Positions 1 to 6,905 of a stretch of 10,782 nt of DNA are shown one piece after another (position 1 is the first letter of the stretch; each line of letters starts with the position of its first letter). The stretch covers positions 1 to 10,782 of the forward strand of contig CAIVDB010000068.1 in NCBI GenBank assembly GCA_903904545.1, read 5' to 3'. Under the pieces are notes generated by a model that made no database searches, was not told where the DNA came from, and was given only the letters and a program-made list of their open reading frames with translations. This stretch comes from an uncultured bacterium (lineage in GTDB: Bacteria; Patescibacteria; JAEDAM01; Absconditabacterales; Absconditicoccaceae). Both the position numbers and the translations under genes were made by a program.

Positions 1-1
1 G

Positions 2-571
2 GAAATTTTAAAGGATTTTTTTGAAGGTATCAAGGAATACATTCAAGAAGCAATCGAATGGATTGTAGAAATAGAAGAAGGCCCACGTCGTCACAAAACA
101 TTCCTTTCTATAGTGTACTATGCGTTATGGAGGGGAATATTGTTCGGAACGTCCGTAGGATTATACGAACACTATATCTTAAGTAATAATGGACTCTATG
201 CTTTTCTCTTTATGGGTGGTAGTATATCTGTCTCATTGATTGTAGTGTTCGGACTTATCCCAATGCTCTACCGATGGATGGGCAGTAAAAAAATTAAAAA
301 CGAAAAACAAAAAATCATGAAAACAAAAATTTTAATCGCAAGTATGCTGCTCGCATTCGGGATGGCATCATGTAATGCCTACGATGAAGATAATGCAAAT
401 GTTCTTATAAGAACAAAAGTACCTAACTGCGTAAATATTACTCCGTCATCAGAAAAAGATAGAATGGGAACAATATACTACGTAGCAGTAGATAGCACCT
501 ACAAGCTTCATGTCTTTTATGTCAATGCAAGTGGGAATATATTCCCGGCAGATATTACAAAGACAAAATAA
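2..571 (+). CDS. Membrane protein with C-terminal lipoprotein-like segment, 5'-truncated
   Basis: The frame is open from the window edge to TAA at 569-571 (189 residues visible), so the true start lies upstream. I do not recognise the family. An acidic amphipathic stretch comes first, then two likely membrane helices (roughly residues 38-58, YYALWRGILFGTSVGLY, and 68-92, LYAFLFMGGSISVSLIVVFG) and a basic KKIKNEKQK linker. Without any stop the frame then continues into what looks like a complete lipoprotein signal peptide: MKTK, the hydrophobic run ILIASMLLAFG, then MASC as a possible lipobox, with a polar 66-residue remainder. An independent lipoprotein of 84 residues could therefore start at ATG 317. 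Alternatively the hydrophobic run is a third membrane helix of one protein. No in-frame TGA occurs. Coding is secure; the one-gene or two-gene question is open. Confidence 0.7.
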   Translation, partial: EILKDFFEGIKEYIQEAIEWIVEIEEGPRRHKTFLSIVYYALWRGILFGTSVGLYEHYILSNNGLYAFLFMGGSISVSLIVVFGLIPMLYRWMGSKKIKNEKQKIMKTKILIASMLLAFGMASCNAYDEDNANVLIRTKVPNCVNITPSSEKDRMGTIYYVAVDSTYKLHVFYVNASGNIFPADITKTK

Positions 572-612
572 GGTATATTGAATATCTTTCAAAATATCTT
601 ACTCTAACACTA

Positions 613-649
613 TAAAAGCTCTCCATTGTTTTTTTTGGGGAGTTTTTTA
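613..649 (+). terminator. Intrinsic terminator after the first gene
   Basis: Stem CTCTCC (619-624) pairs with GGGGAG (637-642), one G-U pair included. It is extended by A-U pairs from the AAAA before it, and a T6 run follows. It sits 42 nt after the stop of the membrane/lipoprotein frame. The T-rich loop is long. Confidence 0.65.
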
Positions 650-652
650 TAA

Positions 653-694
653 ACTAAAAACTAAAAACTAAAATTTATAATTTATAATTCAAAA
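653..694. repeat. Degenerate tandem heptamer repeat, six units
   Basis: Three copies of ACTAAAA (653-659, 660-666, 667-673) are followed in register by TTTATAA, TTTATAA and TTCAAAA (674-694). The block ends 2 nt before the ATG of the nucleotidase gene. It belongs to the period-7 family seen in several other intergenic regions here. Confidence 0.75.
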
Positions 695-696
695 TT

Positions 697-1542
697 ATGT
701 CCATACTTATCCCAAATCCACAACATTTGCAAACTATGATAGACAACATCGTTCGTGATGGGAAAGAATATTTTCACGTGATTGCAGATTTTGATAGGAC
801 ACTGACTCAGGCATTTGTAGATGGGAAACCTAGGTCCTCATTAGAATCGGTCTTCGAAGAACAGTGACTTTTGGGTCCTGATTTTTCTCTACAAGCCAAA
901 AAGAATTTTGAAAAATATTATCCTATGGAAATGGATCCAACACTTTCTTTGGATAAGAAAAAAGCTGCTATGCAAGAGCGACGAATGACTCAATTTGCTT
1001 TGATGATACGTTGTGGGATCACAAAAGACATGATTAACAGCAGTATGCAGTCCGACAAGGTAGTACTTAGAAAAGGTTCAGACCTCTTTTTTTCTCTGCT
1101 TCAAGAAAAAAATATTCCATTACTTATTTTTTCCGCAAGTGGACTGGGTTATGACGGAGTGTATGCATGCCTCCATAACGGACAAAGGCACTCATCGAAT
1201 ATAAATATTATCTCCAATGCCTTTATTCGAGACGAAGAGGGGAGGGCAATAGGAGTCAAAGAGCCAATCATCCATAGCTACAACAAAAATGAAACTATCG
1301 TCCACGAACTCCCACTTTACGATAAGATTAAATCTAGGAAAAATATTCTCTTGCTCGGGGATTCTCTTGGCGACGTGCATATGGCAGATGGATTTGCGTA
1401 TGAAAATATTATTAGAATGTGATTTCTCAATCATGATACACCCGAACATAGACAACAATATCAAGAAAAATTTGATCTAATTATTTTGAATGACGGTCCT
1501 ATGGATGAAGTAAATAAATTTTTGAAGGATATTATACAATAA
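697..1542 (+). CDS. Cytosolic 5'-nucleotidase III (UMPH-1 family, HAD superfamily), two UGA-Gly codons
   Basis: This 281-residue protein should dephosphorylate nucleoside 5'-monophosphates, classically UMP and CMP, in the cytoplasm. HAD motif I is DFDRT (residues 31-35, Asp31 the expected nucleophile and Asp33 the acid/base). Motif II is in FSASG (Ser146), the HSYNKNE segment holds the probable motif III Lys197, and motif IV is LLGDSLGD (219-226) followed by VHMADG. The HxFNK, LLGDSxGDxxMADG and GFLN signatures are those of pyrimidine 5'-nucleotidase/UMPH-1, the family of human NT5C3. In-frame TGA at 865-867 (codon 57) and 1420-1422 (codon 242) must be read as Gly; the second is the conserved Gly of GFLN. 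With standard code the protein would be cut into pieces. ATG 697 puts motif I at a normal distance from the N-terminus. No Shine-Dalgarno sequence is visible. Substrate is inferred from family. Confidence 0.88.
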
Positions 1543-1572
1543 ATTTCTTATGCGCTAGTTTTTATAATAGGA

Positions 1573-1600
1573 TTGACAAAATAAAATAAATATGTATAAA
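1573..1600 (+). promoter_or_regulatory. Sigma70-type promoter for the HhH-protein gene
   Basis: A perfect -35 TTGACA (1573-1578), a 16-nt spacer and -10 TATAAA (1595-1600) precede the ATG at 1631. The implied leader is about 24 nt. Confidence 0.65.
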
Positions 1601-1630
1601 AGAATATGATTTTATTATTGTAAAAGTAGG

Positions 1631-2230
1631 ATGAAAAAAATAGATGTTACATTGATTCAACCTGTAGAGAAAAAATATCTTGAATATAAGTGAGCGGCTC
1701 TCCGTATGTTACAGGATAAGGAACTCATAGAAAATCTAGAACATAGCTCTAGTTTCTTTGATAAATTAAGGATTTATATAACAGCAAGTAAGGATACGGA
1801 CCTAAAGGAAAAGTTAGAAAAAGTAATAACAGAATGAGAAATATTGGAGGCTACGTTAAAGGAGTATAGAAAAGCTTTGTTCGATGATATAAATGGCATT
1901 GATCTTTCTGCAGTTTCTCTAGTGACGAAGGTAATGTCTGATGCTCAAATAGGAAAACGGGAGACGAAAAATCAACTCAAGAATATGAGAAAACTTGAAG
2001 ATCTTGATATCTCTGTACGTATTTTCAATAGACTTCAAGAAATCCAAAAGATACTCAAAGAAAAAGAGGATATAGATCTAACTACCTATGGAGATCTTGT
2101 TTTTTTCCGAGAAAGCAAGTGAGGCTACAAGGGGGTCAAGACACGAATGAATAAATATATCCCATGAGTTGGGCCAAAAACTATTACTGAGATAGAACAT
2201 TTCATCAATATAGAAGAAAAGAAAAAATAA
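1631..2230 (+). CDS. Helical protein with C-terminal helix-hairpin-helix motif, four UGA-Gly codons
   Basis: 199 residues once four in-frame TGA codons (1691, 1835, 2120, 2165; codons 21, 69, 164, 179) are read as Gly; the gene ends with TAA at 2228-2230. I do not recognise the family as a whole. Residues 1-160 are highly charged and predicted helical, rich in Glu, Lys and Leu, with no membrane segment or signal peptide. The C-terminus contains YIPGVGPKTITEIEHFI (about residues 175-191), which matches the helix-hairpin-helix pattern hxxhxGhGxxTxxxI used for non-specific DNA or RNA backbone binding. The first hairpin glycine is encoded by TGA 2165. Its own promoter (1573-1600) and a terminator (2302-2324) make it a single-gene unit. 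A nucleic-acid-binding role is inferred from the HhH only. Confidence 0.75.
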
Positions 2231-2301
2231 AGGACATAGAGAAGTAGACAAACGAAGACATTTTCTCCTTGACTTTGTATATCGAAATCCATATACCTAA
2301 A

Positions 2302-2324
2302 GCGCTCTGATGGGAGCGTTTTTT
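2302..2324 (+). terminator. Intrinsic terminator after the HhH gene
   Basis: Stem CGCTC (2303-2307) pairs with GAGCG (2314-2318), one further T-G pair is possible, and T6 (2319-2324) follows. Confidence 0.75.
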
Positions 2325-2335
2325 GTTGTATAGCA

Positions 2336-2414
2336 ACTAAAAACTAATAACTAATAACTAAAAGTTTAGAAATATCCCAACACTTTTAGTTATTAACTAT
2401 TCACTATTAGTTCA
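2336..2414. repeat. Paired inverted heptamer-repeat element upstream of tRNA-Arg
   Basis: The left arm has four heptamers (ACTAAAA, ACTAATA, ACTAATA, ACTAAAA; 2336-2363). The right arm has four period-7 units on the opposite sense (TAGTTAT, TAACTAT, TCACTAT, TAGTTCA; 2387-2414). The inner ends form a perfect 13-bp inverted repeat (2353-2365 with 2382-2394) around a 16-nt loop. The element ends 4 nt before the tRNA. Confidence 0.75.
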
Positions 2415-2418
2415 ATTA

Positions 2419-2491
2419 GCTCTCGTAGTTCAGTTGGATAGAACGACTCTCTCCTAAGGAGTAAACACAGGTTCGACTCCTGTCGGGGGTA
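2419..2491 (+). tRNA. tRNA-Arg (anticodon CCU)
   Basis: All four arms fold. The acceptor pairs 2419-2425 with 2484-2490, with three G-U pairs. The D stem is GTTC/GAAC (2428-2431/2441-2444) with a GG-containing loop. The anticodon stem is ACTCT/GGAGT around loop CTCCTAA, giving anticodon CCT at 2453-2455, which reads AGG (Arg). The T arm is ACAGG-TTCGACT-CCTGT (2467-2483), the variable loop is 4 nt and the discriminator is A2491. CCA is not encoded. This is not the tRNA-Gly(UCA) that a UGA-Gly code requires; that gene must lie elsewhere. Confidence 0.93.
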
Positions 2492-2508
2492 AATCGAAGA
2501 GAATGATG

Positions 2509-2599
2509 AGTGTTTAAAGATTAATGTTTAGTGAAGGAGATTTTTTATACAGAAGGATTCCATAATTAAACATTACGCATTACGAATTAAACATTAGAA
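2509..2599. repeat. Paired inverted heptamer-repeat element downstream of tRNA-Arg
   Basis: Left arm period-7 units AGTGTTT, AAAGATT, AATGTTT, AGTGAAG (2509-2536). Right arm units ATTAAAC, ATTACGC, ATTACGA, ATTAAAC, ATTAGAA (2565-2599). The arms are partly complementary (TAATGTTTA against TAAACATTA). The unpaired centre begins GAAGGAG plus a T6 run (2533-2546), and a very similar core, GAAGGAGG plus T7, occurs in the element at 9789-9899. Confidence 0.7.
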
Positions 2600-2603
2600 A
2601 AAC

Positions 2604-2658
2604 TAGATTTAATATTATTCTTGCTAGCTAAGTGTTATTGAGAATAATCTTAAATCTA
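2604..2658 (+). promoter_or_regulatory. Long hairpin upstream of rpsO
   Basis: Positions 2604-2621 pair with 2641-2658 over 18 bp with one mismatch; the loop is 19 nt (2622-2640). The stem is AT-rich and no T-run follows, so it is not a standard terminator. It lies upstream of the predicted rpsO start of transcription, so it is either outside the rpsO mRNA or part of a longer leader from another promoter. Role unknown. Confidence 0.5.
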
Positions 2659-2689
2659 AGGTCTAAGATCTAAAATCTAAGATCATTTA
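2648..2689. repeat. Degenerate tandem heptamer repeat, six units
   Basis: In strict period 7: TCTTAAA, TCTAAGG, TCTAAGA, TCTAAAA, TCTAAGA, TCATTTA. Its first units overlap the 3' arm of the hairpin at 2604-2658. Confidence 0.75.
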
Positions 2690-2713
2690 AGAGCACAGAC
2701 ATGCTAAACGGTT

Positions 2714-2722
2714 TGGTATACT
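2714..2722 (+). promoter_or_regulatory. Extended -10 promoter for rpsO
   Basis: TGG followed by TATACT (2717-2722) is an extended -10 element. No good -35 is visible at the expected distance. The implied leader to ATG 2766 is about 37 nt and T-rich. Confidence 0.55.
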
Positions 2723-2765
2723 GTTGGCCTTGTTTGTTTTGTTTTTATTCTTTAATCTTATTTTT

Positions 2766-3029
2766 ATGCCAAAGAAAAAGGTGGTAGCAAAGACCGAGTC
2801 TTTTCAAAGACACGACACAGACACGGGATCTACTGAAGTTCAGATTGGATTGCTTTGTGAAGAAATCAAAATGCTTCAAGAACATCTTGTAGCGAATAAG
2901 TCAGACTACGATGCAAAAAGAAGTCTGCTTAAAAAAGTTGCAAGAAGAAGAGGTCTCTTGAAATATCTCAAGGGAAAGAAACTTGCTACCTACAATGCAG
3001 TATCTAAGTCTATCAACGTGAAAGTGTAA
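2766..3029 (+). CDS. rpsO: 30S ribosomal protein S15
   Basis: 87 residues, close to the usual 88-89. S15 binds the central domain of 16S rRNA early in small-subunit assembly. The family signatures are clear: the FQRHDTDTGSTEVQIGLL block (loop and start of helix 2), then EHLVANKSDYDAKRSLLKKVARRRGLLKYL, the RNA-contacting core, and a C-terminal YNAVSKSINV helix. Codons are clean, with no in-frame TGA. ATG 2766 is chosen because MPKKK is the normal S15 N-terminus; the open frame upstream would add hydrophobic residues encoded by the T-rich leader and contains the promoter. No Shine-Dalgarno sequence is seen. The S1 gene follows 115 nt downstream on the same strand, with no obvious terminator between them, so co-transcription is possible. 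Confidence 0.97.
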   Translation: MPKKKVVAKTESFQRHDTDTGSTEVQIGLLCEEIKMLQEHLVANKSDYDAKRSLLKKVARRRGLLKYLKGKKLATYNAVSKSINVKV

Positions 3030-3042
3030 TTGGTTTGTTTTT

Positions 3043-3070
3043 GGAATTAGGAATCAGGAATCTGGGATCT
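3043..3070. repeat. Degenerate tandem heptamer repeat, four units
   Basis: GGAATTA, GGAATCA, GGAATCT, GGGATCT in strict period 7, between rpsO and the S1 gene. Confidence 0.7.
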
Positions 3071-3144
3071 GTCCAGCCTGATAAACAAATCCCCGATAAA
3101 CCGATATACCAATATCTTTTTTATTTTTTTAACGTTTTATTTAT

Positions 3145-4539
3145 ATGTCAGAAGTAACATTAGACATTATAGTCCCTATCATTAGAGAAGGACAGAAGGT
3201 AAAGGGAATTGTCCTCAAGAGAATTGAAAATGGAGTATTAGTAGATTGTGCTGATGGAGCATTTACAGGAGTGATCCTTTCCAAAGAAGTGAAGGAATTG
3301 GAAAGATCTGGATATGATCTAGAACCAGGAAGAGAAATCGAACTTGAGATCGTAAACACTGCCATCAGACATGAAGATGGTCACTATATCGTTTCTATCA
3401 CTAAATTATTACAATACGATATCTGGAAATCAATTATCAAGAAATTCGAAGCAGATGATATCATTACGGTATGTCCTACAGAAGCAAACCTTGGAGGTCT
3501 TCTTGTAGATATGCATGGTATCAAGGGATTTGTCCCATTGTCTCAATTGGCTCCTATTCACTACCCTAGAGTAGAGGATGGTGATCAAGAGATTATCTTC
3601 GAAAAATTATTAGAACTTATCGGAAAAGAACTCAGAGTAAGAATCATCAATATCGATGAAGAAGAAAAGAGAATCGTACTTTCTGAAAGAGAGGCACTCA
3701 AAGAAGAGAGAGAAGCTATCCTCAATGACCTTGAGGTTGGAAAGATCTACGAAGGAGTTGTCAGTGGATTATCTTCTTACGGACTTTTCGTCACTATCGG
3801 CGGAACTGTGGAAGGATTGGTTCATATCTCTGAGATTACCTACGGTCACGTTAGTAATATCGAGAAATTAGGAAGGATAGGAGAAAAAATGAAAGTAAAG
3901 GTTATCGGTCTAGAAAATGGAAAGATTTCTCTTTCTAGTAAGAAATTGAAGGAAGATCCATGGACAGCATTACCAAGAGAATACAAAGTGGGAGACTTTA
4001 TCGAAGGAGAAATCATTAGATTCGTACCTTATGGAGTATTCGTCAGAGTATTTGACGATATCAATGGATTGGTACATTTGAGTGAGCTATCACAAAAATC
4101 TATCAACAATCCAAATGAAGTAGTTAAACTTGGACAAATGGTAAAGACAAAGATCATTCTTCTTGATCCTAAGAATAGAAAGATTGGATTGAGTATGAAA
4201 GGATTGCTTGAAGGAGATGATCTGCCTGAACAAAAGAAACCCGTAACAAGTAAACCTATAGTAAGAGATGTTAAACCAGCAGGAGAATATGAAGGAAAAG
4301 GGCTTGGTGATATCGCACATCTTTCTGCAGAAGAAATGGCAGAAAAAGCAAAGAAAATCTCTGAAAAACTAGAGCATAATACCGAAAAGACTGATGGAGT
4401 AGTTGCTAAGAAGGCAGCAGAACCAAAGAAGAAAGCAGCGTCTAAGAAGACAGATGAGACTGAAGAAGAAAAGACTGAAGAAGAAAAGACAGAAGAAAAA
4501 GAAGTGAAGAAAGCAGTCAAGAAAACAACTAAGAAATAA
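3145..4539 (+). CDS. rpsA: Ribosomal protein S1-like protein, four S1 domains plus charged tail
   Basis: 464 residues with four OB-fold S1 domains at about 14-91, 103-180, 198-268 and 284-353. The third and fourth are the most canonical (YGLFVTIGGTVEGLVHISE and YGVFVRVFDDINGLVHLSE). Bacterial S1 sits on the small subunit and captures A/U-rich mRNA leaders, which would suit genes here that lack Shine-Dalgarno sequences. Four domains is the short layout seen outside proteobacteria, where six is typical. Residues about 390-464 form a low-complexity Lys/Glu/Ala tail with near-repeats of TEEEK and a basic KKAVKKTTKK end, probably disordered. No in-frame TGA occurs despite dozens of glycines, nearly all GGA or GGN. 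A four-S1-domain RNA-binding protein other than true S1 cannot be excluded. A terminator follows. Confidence 0.9.
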   Translation: MSEVTLDIIVPIIREGQKVKGIVLKRIENGVLVDCADGAFTGVILSKEVKELERSGYDLEPGREIELEIVNTAIRHEDGHYIVSITKLLQYDIWKSIIKKFEADDIITVCPTEANLGGLLVDMHGIKGFVPLSQLAPIHYPRVEDGDQEIIFEKLLELIGKELRVRIINIDEEEKRIVLSEREALKEEREAILNDLEVGKIYEGVVSGLSSYGLFVTIGGTVEGLVHISEITYGHVSNIEKLGRIGEKMKVKVIGLENGKISLSSKKLKEDPWTALPREYKVGDFIEGEIIRFVPYGVFVRVFDDINGLVHLSELSQKSINNPNEVVKLGQMVKTKIILLDPKNRKIGLSMKGLLEGDDLPEQKKPVTSKPIVRDVKPAGEYEGKGLGDIAHLSAEEMAEKAKKISEKLEHNTEKTDGVVAKKAAEPKKKAASKKTDETEEEKTEEEKTEEKEVKKAVKKTTKK

Positions 4540-4560
4540 TTTTCTTTTCAGGAAAAGAAG

Positions 4561-4593
4561 TACCGTGGGCAGTAATGCTTGCGGTATTTTTTT
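4561..4593 (+). terminator. Intrinsic terminator after the S1 gene
   Basis: TACCG (4561-4565) pairs with CGGTA (4582-4586), and G-U pairs extend the stem inward. T7 (4587-4593) follows. Confidence 0.75.
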
Positions 4594-4605
4594 ATATACA
4601 AGAGA

Positions 4606-4633
4606 TTGACTTTTGATGGGAAATATATATACA
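4606..4633 (+). promoter_or_regulatory. Sigma70-type promoter for the acyltransferase-like gene
   Basis: TTGACT (4606-4611), a 16-nt spacer and TATACA (4628-4633) lie directly after the S1 terminator. Transcription should start near 4640, only about 14 nt before the first ATG at 4654. Confidence 0.6.
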
Positions 4634-4653
4634 TCAAAAATATATTTTATTTG

Positions 4654-5871
4654 ATGGAAGGAATGATGCAAAAGAACAAGAATCTAGGTGAGAATAATCA
4701 TCTAGGGTATTATATAATGAACGAGAATCCCCAAGTCGGAGATGAATCTCTTTCCAATCGAGAAGAAAATAACAAGAAATTAAAGAAAGAACTTGACTGA
4801 TATGAATCTACAATATATGAGTTAGGAACAACACTTTTACAACCATGTACTCCAGAAGAAATTGCACAGGAACTCTGTCAATCTAAGGTCATAGTAGAAC
4901 AAAAGAAAGGGAATCTTCTTATCATAGATGTTGCATCCACAGATAATCTAAAGAAATTGGAGTATGGAATCTATGAGCAAATAGAAACGGCATTTAAGAA
5001 AATTGGAGGGGAAACAGGAACGGGAATCAAGACAGATAGATATAATAATAATGAGATAGGATTCCGCCAATTAGTTGTTGTTCCTGCTAATCCAAATGCA
5101 CCCCATGTACTGCTAGCAGGATATAGGTACAAATTATGGGAACCAGGGAACCTTCATACTCCTATGATGCAGTATTTTGATTTTGATCAAAGATTTCTCA
5201 ACGCGAATCATAAAATTATTGAACTAGGAACTGCACGGAGAAATAATAACCTCACAGAAAGAGAAACACTGTTTCCACTGACAGGTACATGGACAGGATT
5301 ATGAGGTATCTTAGAGAGTAATGAGGCCACTCATTTTATTGGGAAGATGACTATCCCATCAGACTATCCTAAGGAGGCTACTGACTTTGCTTTATGGTAT
5401 TTAGACCTCGTTTCTAGAACCCAGTGATGAAGTATCAACGAAGGAGAAACTACTCCATCGCCCGCACAAGCAAAAACAGAATATGTATACACAAGTGATT
5501 ATCTTCCAAGCGATGAAGATATTAAAAATTTTACGGGAAATTTTAAGAAGGATTTTCTCCTTATTAAGCCAAAACTTGAGCAACTTACCCAAGGAAAGAT
5601 CTCTGCCTTGCCAGGAATGTTTGGAATATATCTCTCAAGAAGCACAAAATTAAATTATCTATCAAGTGTAAGGAATGGGAATGTTATCGAAGCAGGAATT
5701 TTGGTGGCTGTTGATGATGTGACAGATGAAGCAAAAAGGGCCCATCTCGAGGCAGTTGCAGATCGAAAACAGAAAATGATACAACTAAAATCTGAGAAGG
5801 AATTATCAGAATTCTCTCATAAAGAAGATATAACTGTACAAGAATATAGAGATCACTTTCTCAAAGTTTAA
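4654..5871 (+). CDS. GNAT/OlsB-like putative acyltransferase, four UGA-Gly codons
   Basis: 405 residues when TGA at 4798, 5302, 5425 and 5428 (codons 49, 217, 258, 259) is read as Gly. Residues about 80-255 look like the GNAT-type fold of the hemolysin/ornithine lipid acyltransferase group (PF13444). They contain an LVVVPANPNAPHVLLAGYRY strand pair, YFDFDQRF, IELGTARR (the usual ELGR-type strand), LTGTWTGLGGILE, and FIGKMTIPSDYPKEATDF, which resembles the GPVSISxDY motif. A C-terminal part (about 300-370: LPGMFGIYLSRSTKLNYLSSVRNGNVIEAGILVAVDDV) recalls the second domain of such proteins, where a conserved P-L-Y segment is followed by a DGLVLVDL strand. Membrane lipid or acyl-carrier acylation is inferred. 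The N-terminal 50 residues are polar and low complexity. ATG 4663, 4666 or 4717 are alternative starts. The stop overlaps the convergent gene's stop. Confidence 0.72.
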
Positions 5872-6758
5872 ATTTCTATCGTCTTCATCTCTCCCTCAGG
5901 ATCTAGGAAGACAAGCTTATATGCGGTCAATTGCATGGGGACGCCTTCGTCTTTCCCATACAGATAATCTCCAATGATCGGTAGGCCATGATGAGAAAGA
6001 TGATATCTGATCTGATGCGTTCTTCCCGTCAAAATTTCCAAATGAAGCGTAGCGCGGTCATCGTGAGCTTCTACTTTTTCTATGATGGTAATTCCCATTT
6101 TGGGACTCGTGTAGGGGAGTTTCGCGTACACCAACTCACTAATCGTGAAGGGGAGTCAGCTTTGTATGTTTTCCAAAAACGTTTTCCCTTCCGGCTTGAT
6201 ATAACAGCCAGCTCTATAAAACTTTTTAAGCGGAATTTCGTCTTTGCTTGTCGTGTCTTCGGCGAGCGACTTTTGATCAAAGAGCTGCTTGAAATGAGCG
6301 AGGCCTTTTTCTGTCTTTGCAATAATCATGAGCCCATCAGTCTCTTTATCAAGTCTATGGATGAGTCCCGCTCTGATAAAATCACCAATGGAAGGTAAAC
6401 CCTTGTATGTATGGTAGAGAAATCCTACTACGGAAGGCTCTTGGAGTTCCCAGAGATTCCTTGGATGAGAGAGGACTCATTTAGGCTTATTAATTATTAA
6501 ATAATCTTCTTTCTCTAGGACGATAGGGAGATCGATGGCAGGAGTCTCAGCCAAAATTTCACTAGAAAGATATCTACGAACATCATCGATAGAGATCACT
6601 TCGCCTTCCTTCAATTTATGGGACTTTTTAAGTGCTTTCCCTTGGAGAGTAATACCTCCTCTAGAGAGAATATGGTGAAAAAAGCTCCTGGTATAGGGGA
6701 GCTGTTTGCTGAGTCGTGTATCGATTCTTTCACCAGGTCATGAGTACTTTATCTCCAT
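5868..6758 (-). CDS. RluA-family RNA pseudouridine synthase with S4 domain, three UGA-Gly codons
   Basis: 296 residues converting uridine to pseudouridine, most likely in rRNA. The S4 RNA-binding domain is at about 8-60 (RIDTRLSKQLPYTRSFFHHILSRGG-type). The catalytic domain has INKPKG (89-94), HRLDKETDGLMIIAK with catalytic Asp137, and GRTHQIRYHLSHHGLPIIGDYLYG near the C-terminus, all signatures of the RluA/RluC/RluD group. TGA at 6740-6738, 6479-6477 and 6158-6156 (codons 7, 94, 201) must be Gly. Codon 94 is the nearly invariant Gly of the KP-x-G motif, strong evidence for the code. Read with standard code the gene looks like a pseudogene of short pieces, which it is not. Exact target uridines, and so the rlu letter, cannot be assigned. 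It converges on the upstream acyltransferase-like gene with a 4-nt overlap and no terminator between them. Confidence 0.92.
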
Positions 6759-6777
6759 GTCACCAAAAAAGATGCTA

Positions 6778-6808
6778 AATATACCCTATATGTATATGTT
6801 TTTGACAA
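6778..6808 (-). promoter_or_regulatory. Candidate promoter for the pseudouridine synthase gene
   Basis: On the minus strand TTGTCA (6808-6803) is followed after 19 nt by TATATT (6783-6778). The spacer is long, so the call is tentative. The implied leader is only about 13 nt. Confidence 0.35.
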
Positions 6809-6844
6809 AAAAGCAAGCTTTTGTGCTATTTCCCTCTCTTTTTT

Positions 6845-6872
6845 TTGCAAAAAAAACAAAAGGGAGTATACT
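6845..6872 (+). promoter_or_regulatory. Promoter for the Pro/Ala-rich protein gene
   Basis: TTGCAA (6845-6850), a 16-nt spacer and TATACT (6867-6872). The implied leader to ATG 6906 is about 27 nt, A/T-rich, without a Shine-Dalgarno sequence. Confidence 0.55.
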
Positions 6873-6905
6873 TATTATAGTAATTTTACTCTCTATATAT
6901 ACCAA

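Noticed and set aside
2269..2297. Promoter TTGACT, 17 nt, TATACC
   Set aside because: Good hexamers and spacing, but the terminator at 2302-2324 follows at once, so it would yield only about 20 nt of RNA. Probably chance, or a tiny attenuated RNA that I cannot support.
4029..4520. Long minus-strand open frame opposite the S1 tail
   Set aside because: It is a Ser/Phe-rich mirror of the Lys/Glu/Ala-rich coding strand; S1 domain signatures fix the plus strand.
6080..6322. Minus-strand open frame of 80 codons inside the pseudouridine synthase
   Set aside because: It lies in a different frame from the one carrying HRLDKETDG and GRTHQIR; it is a shadow.
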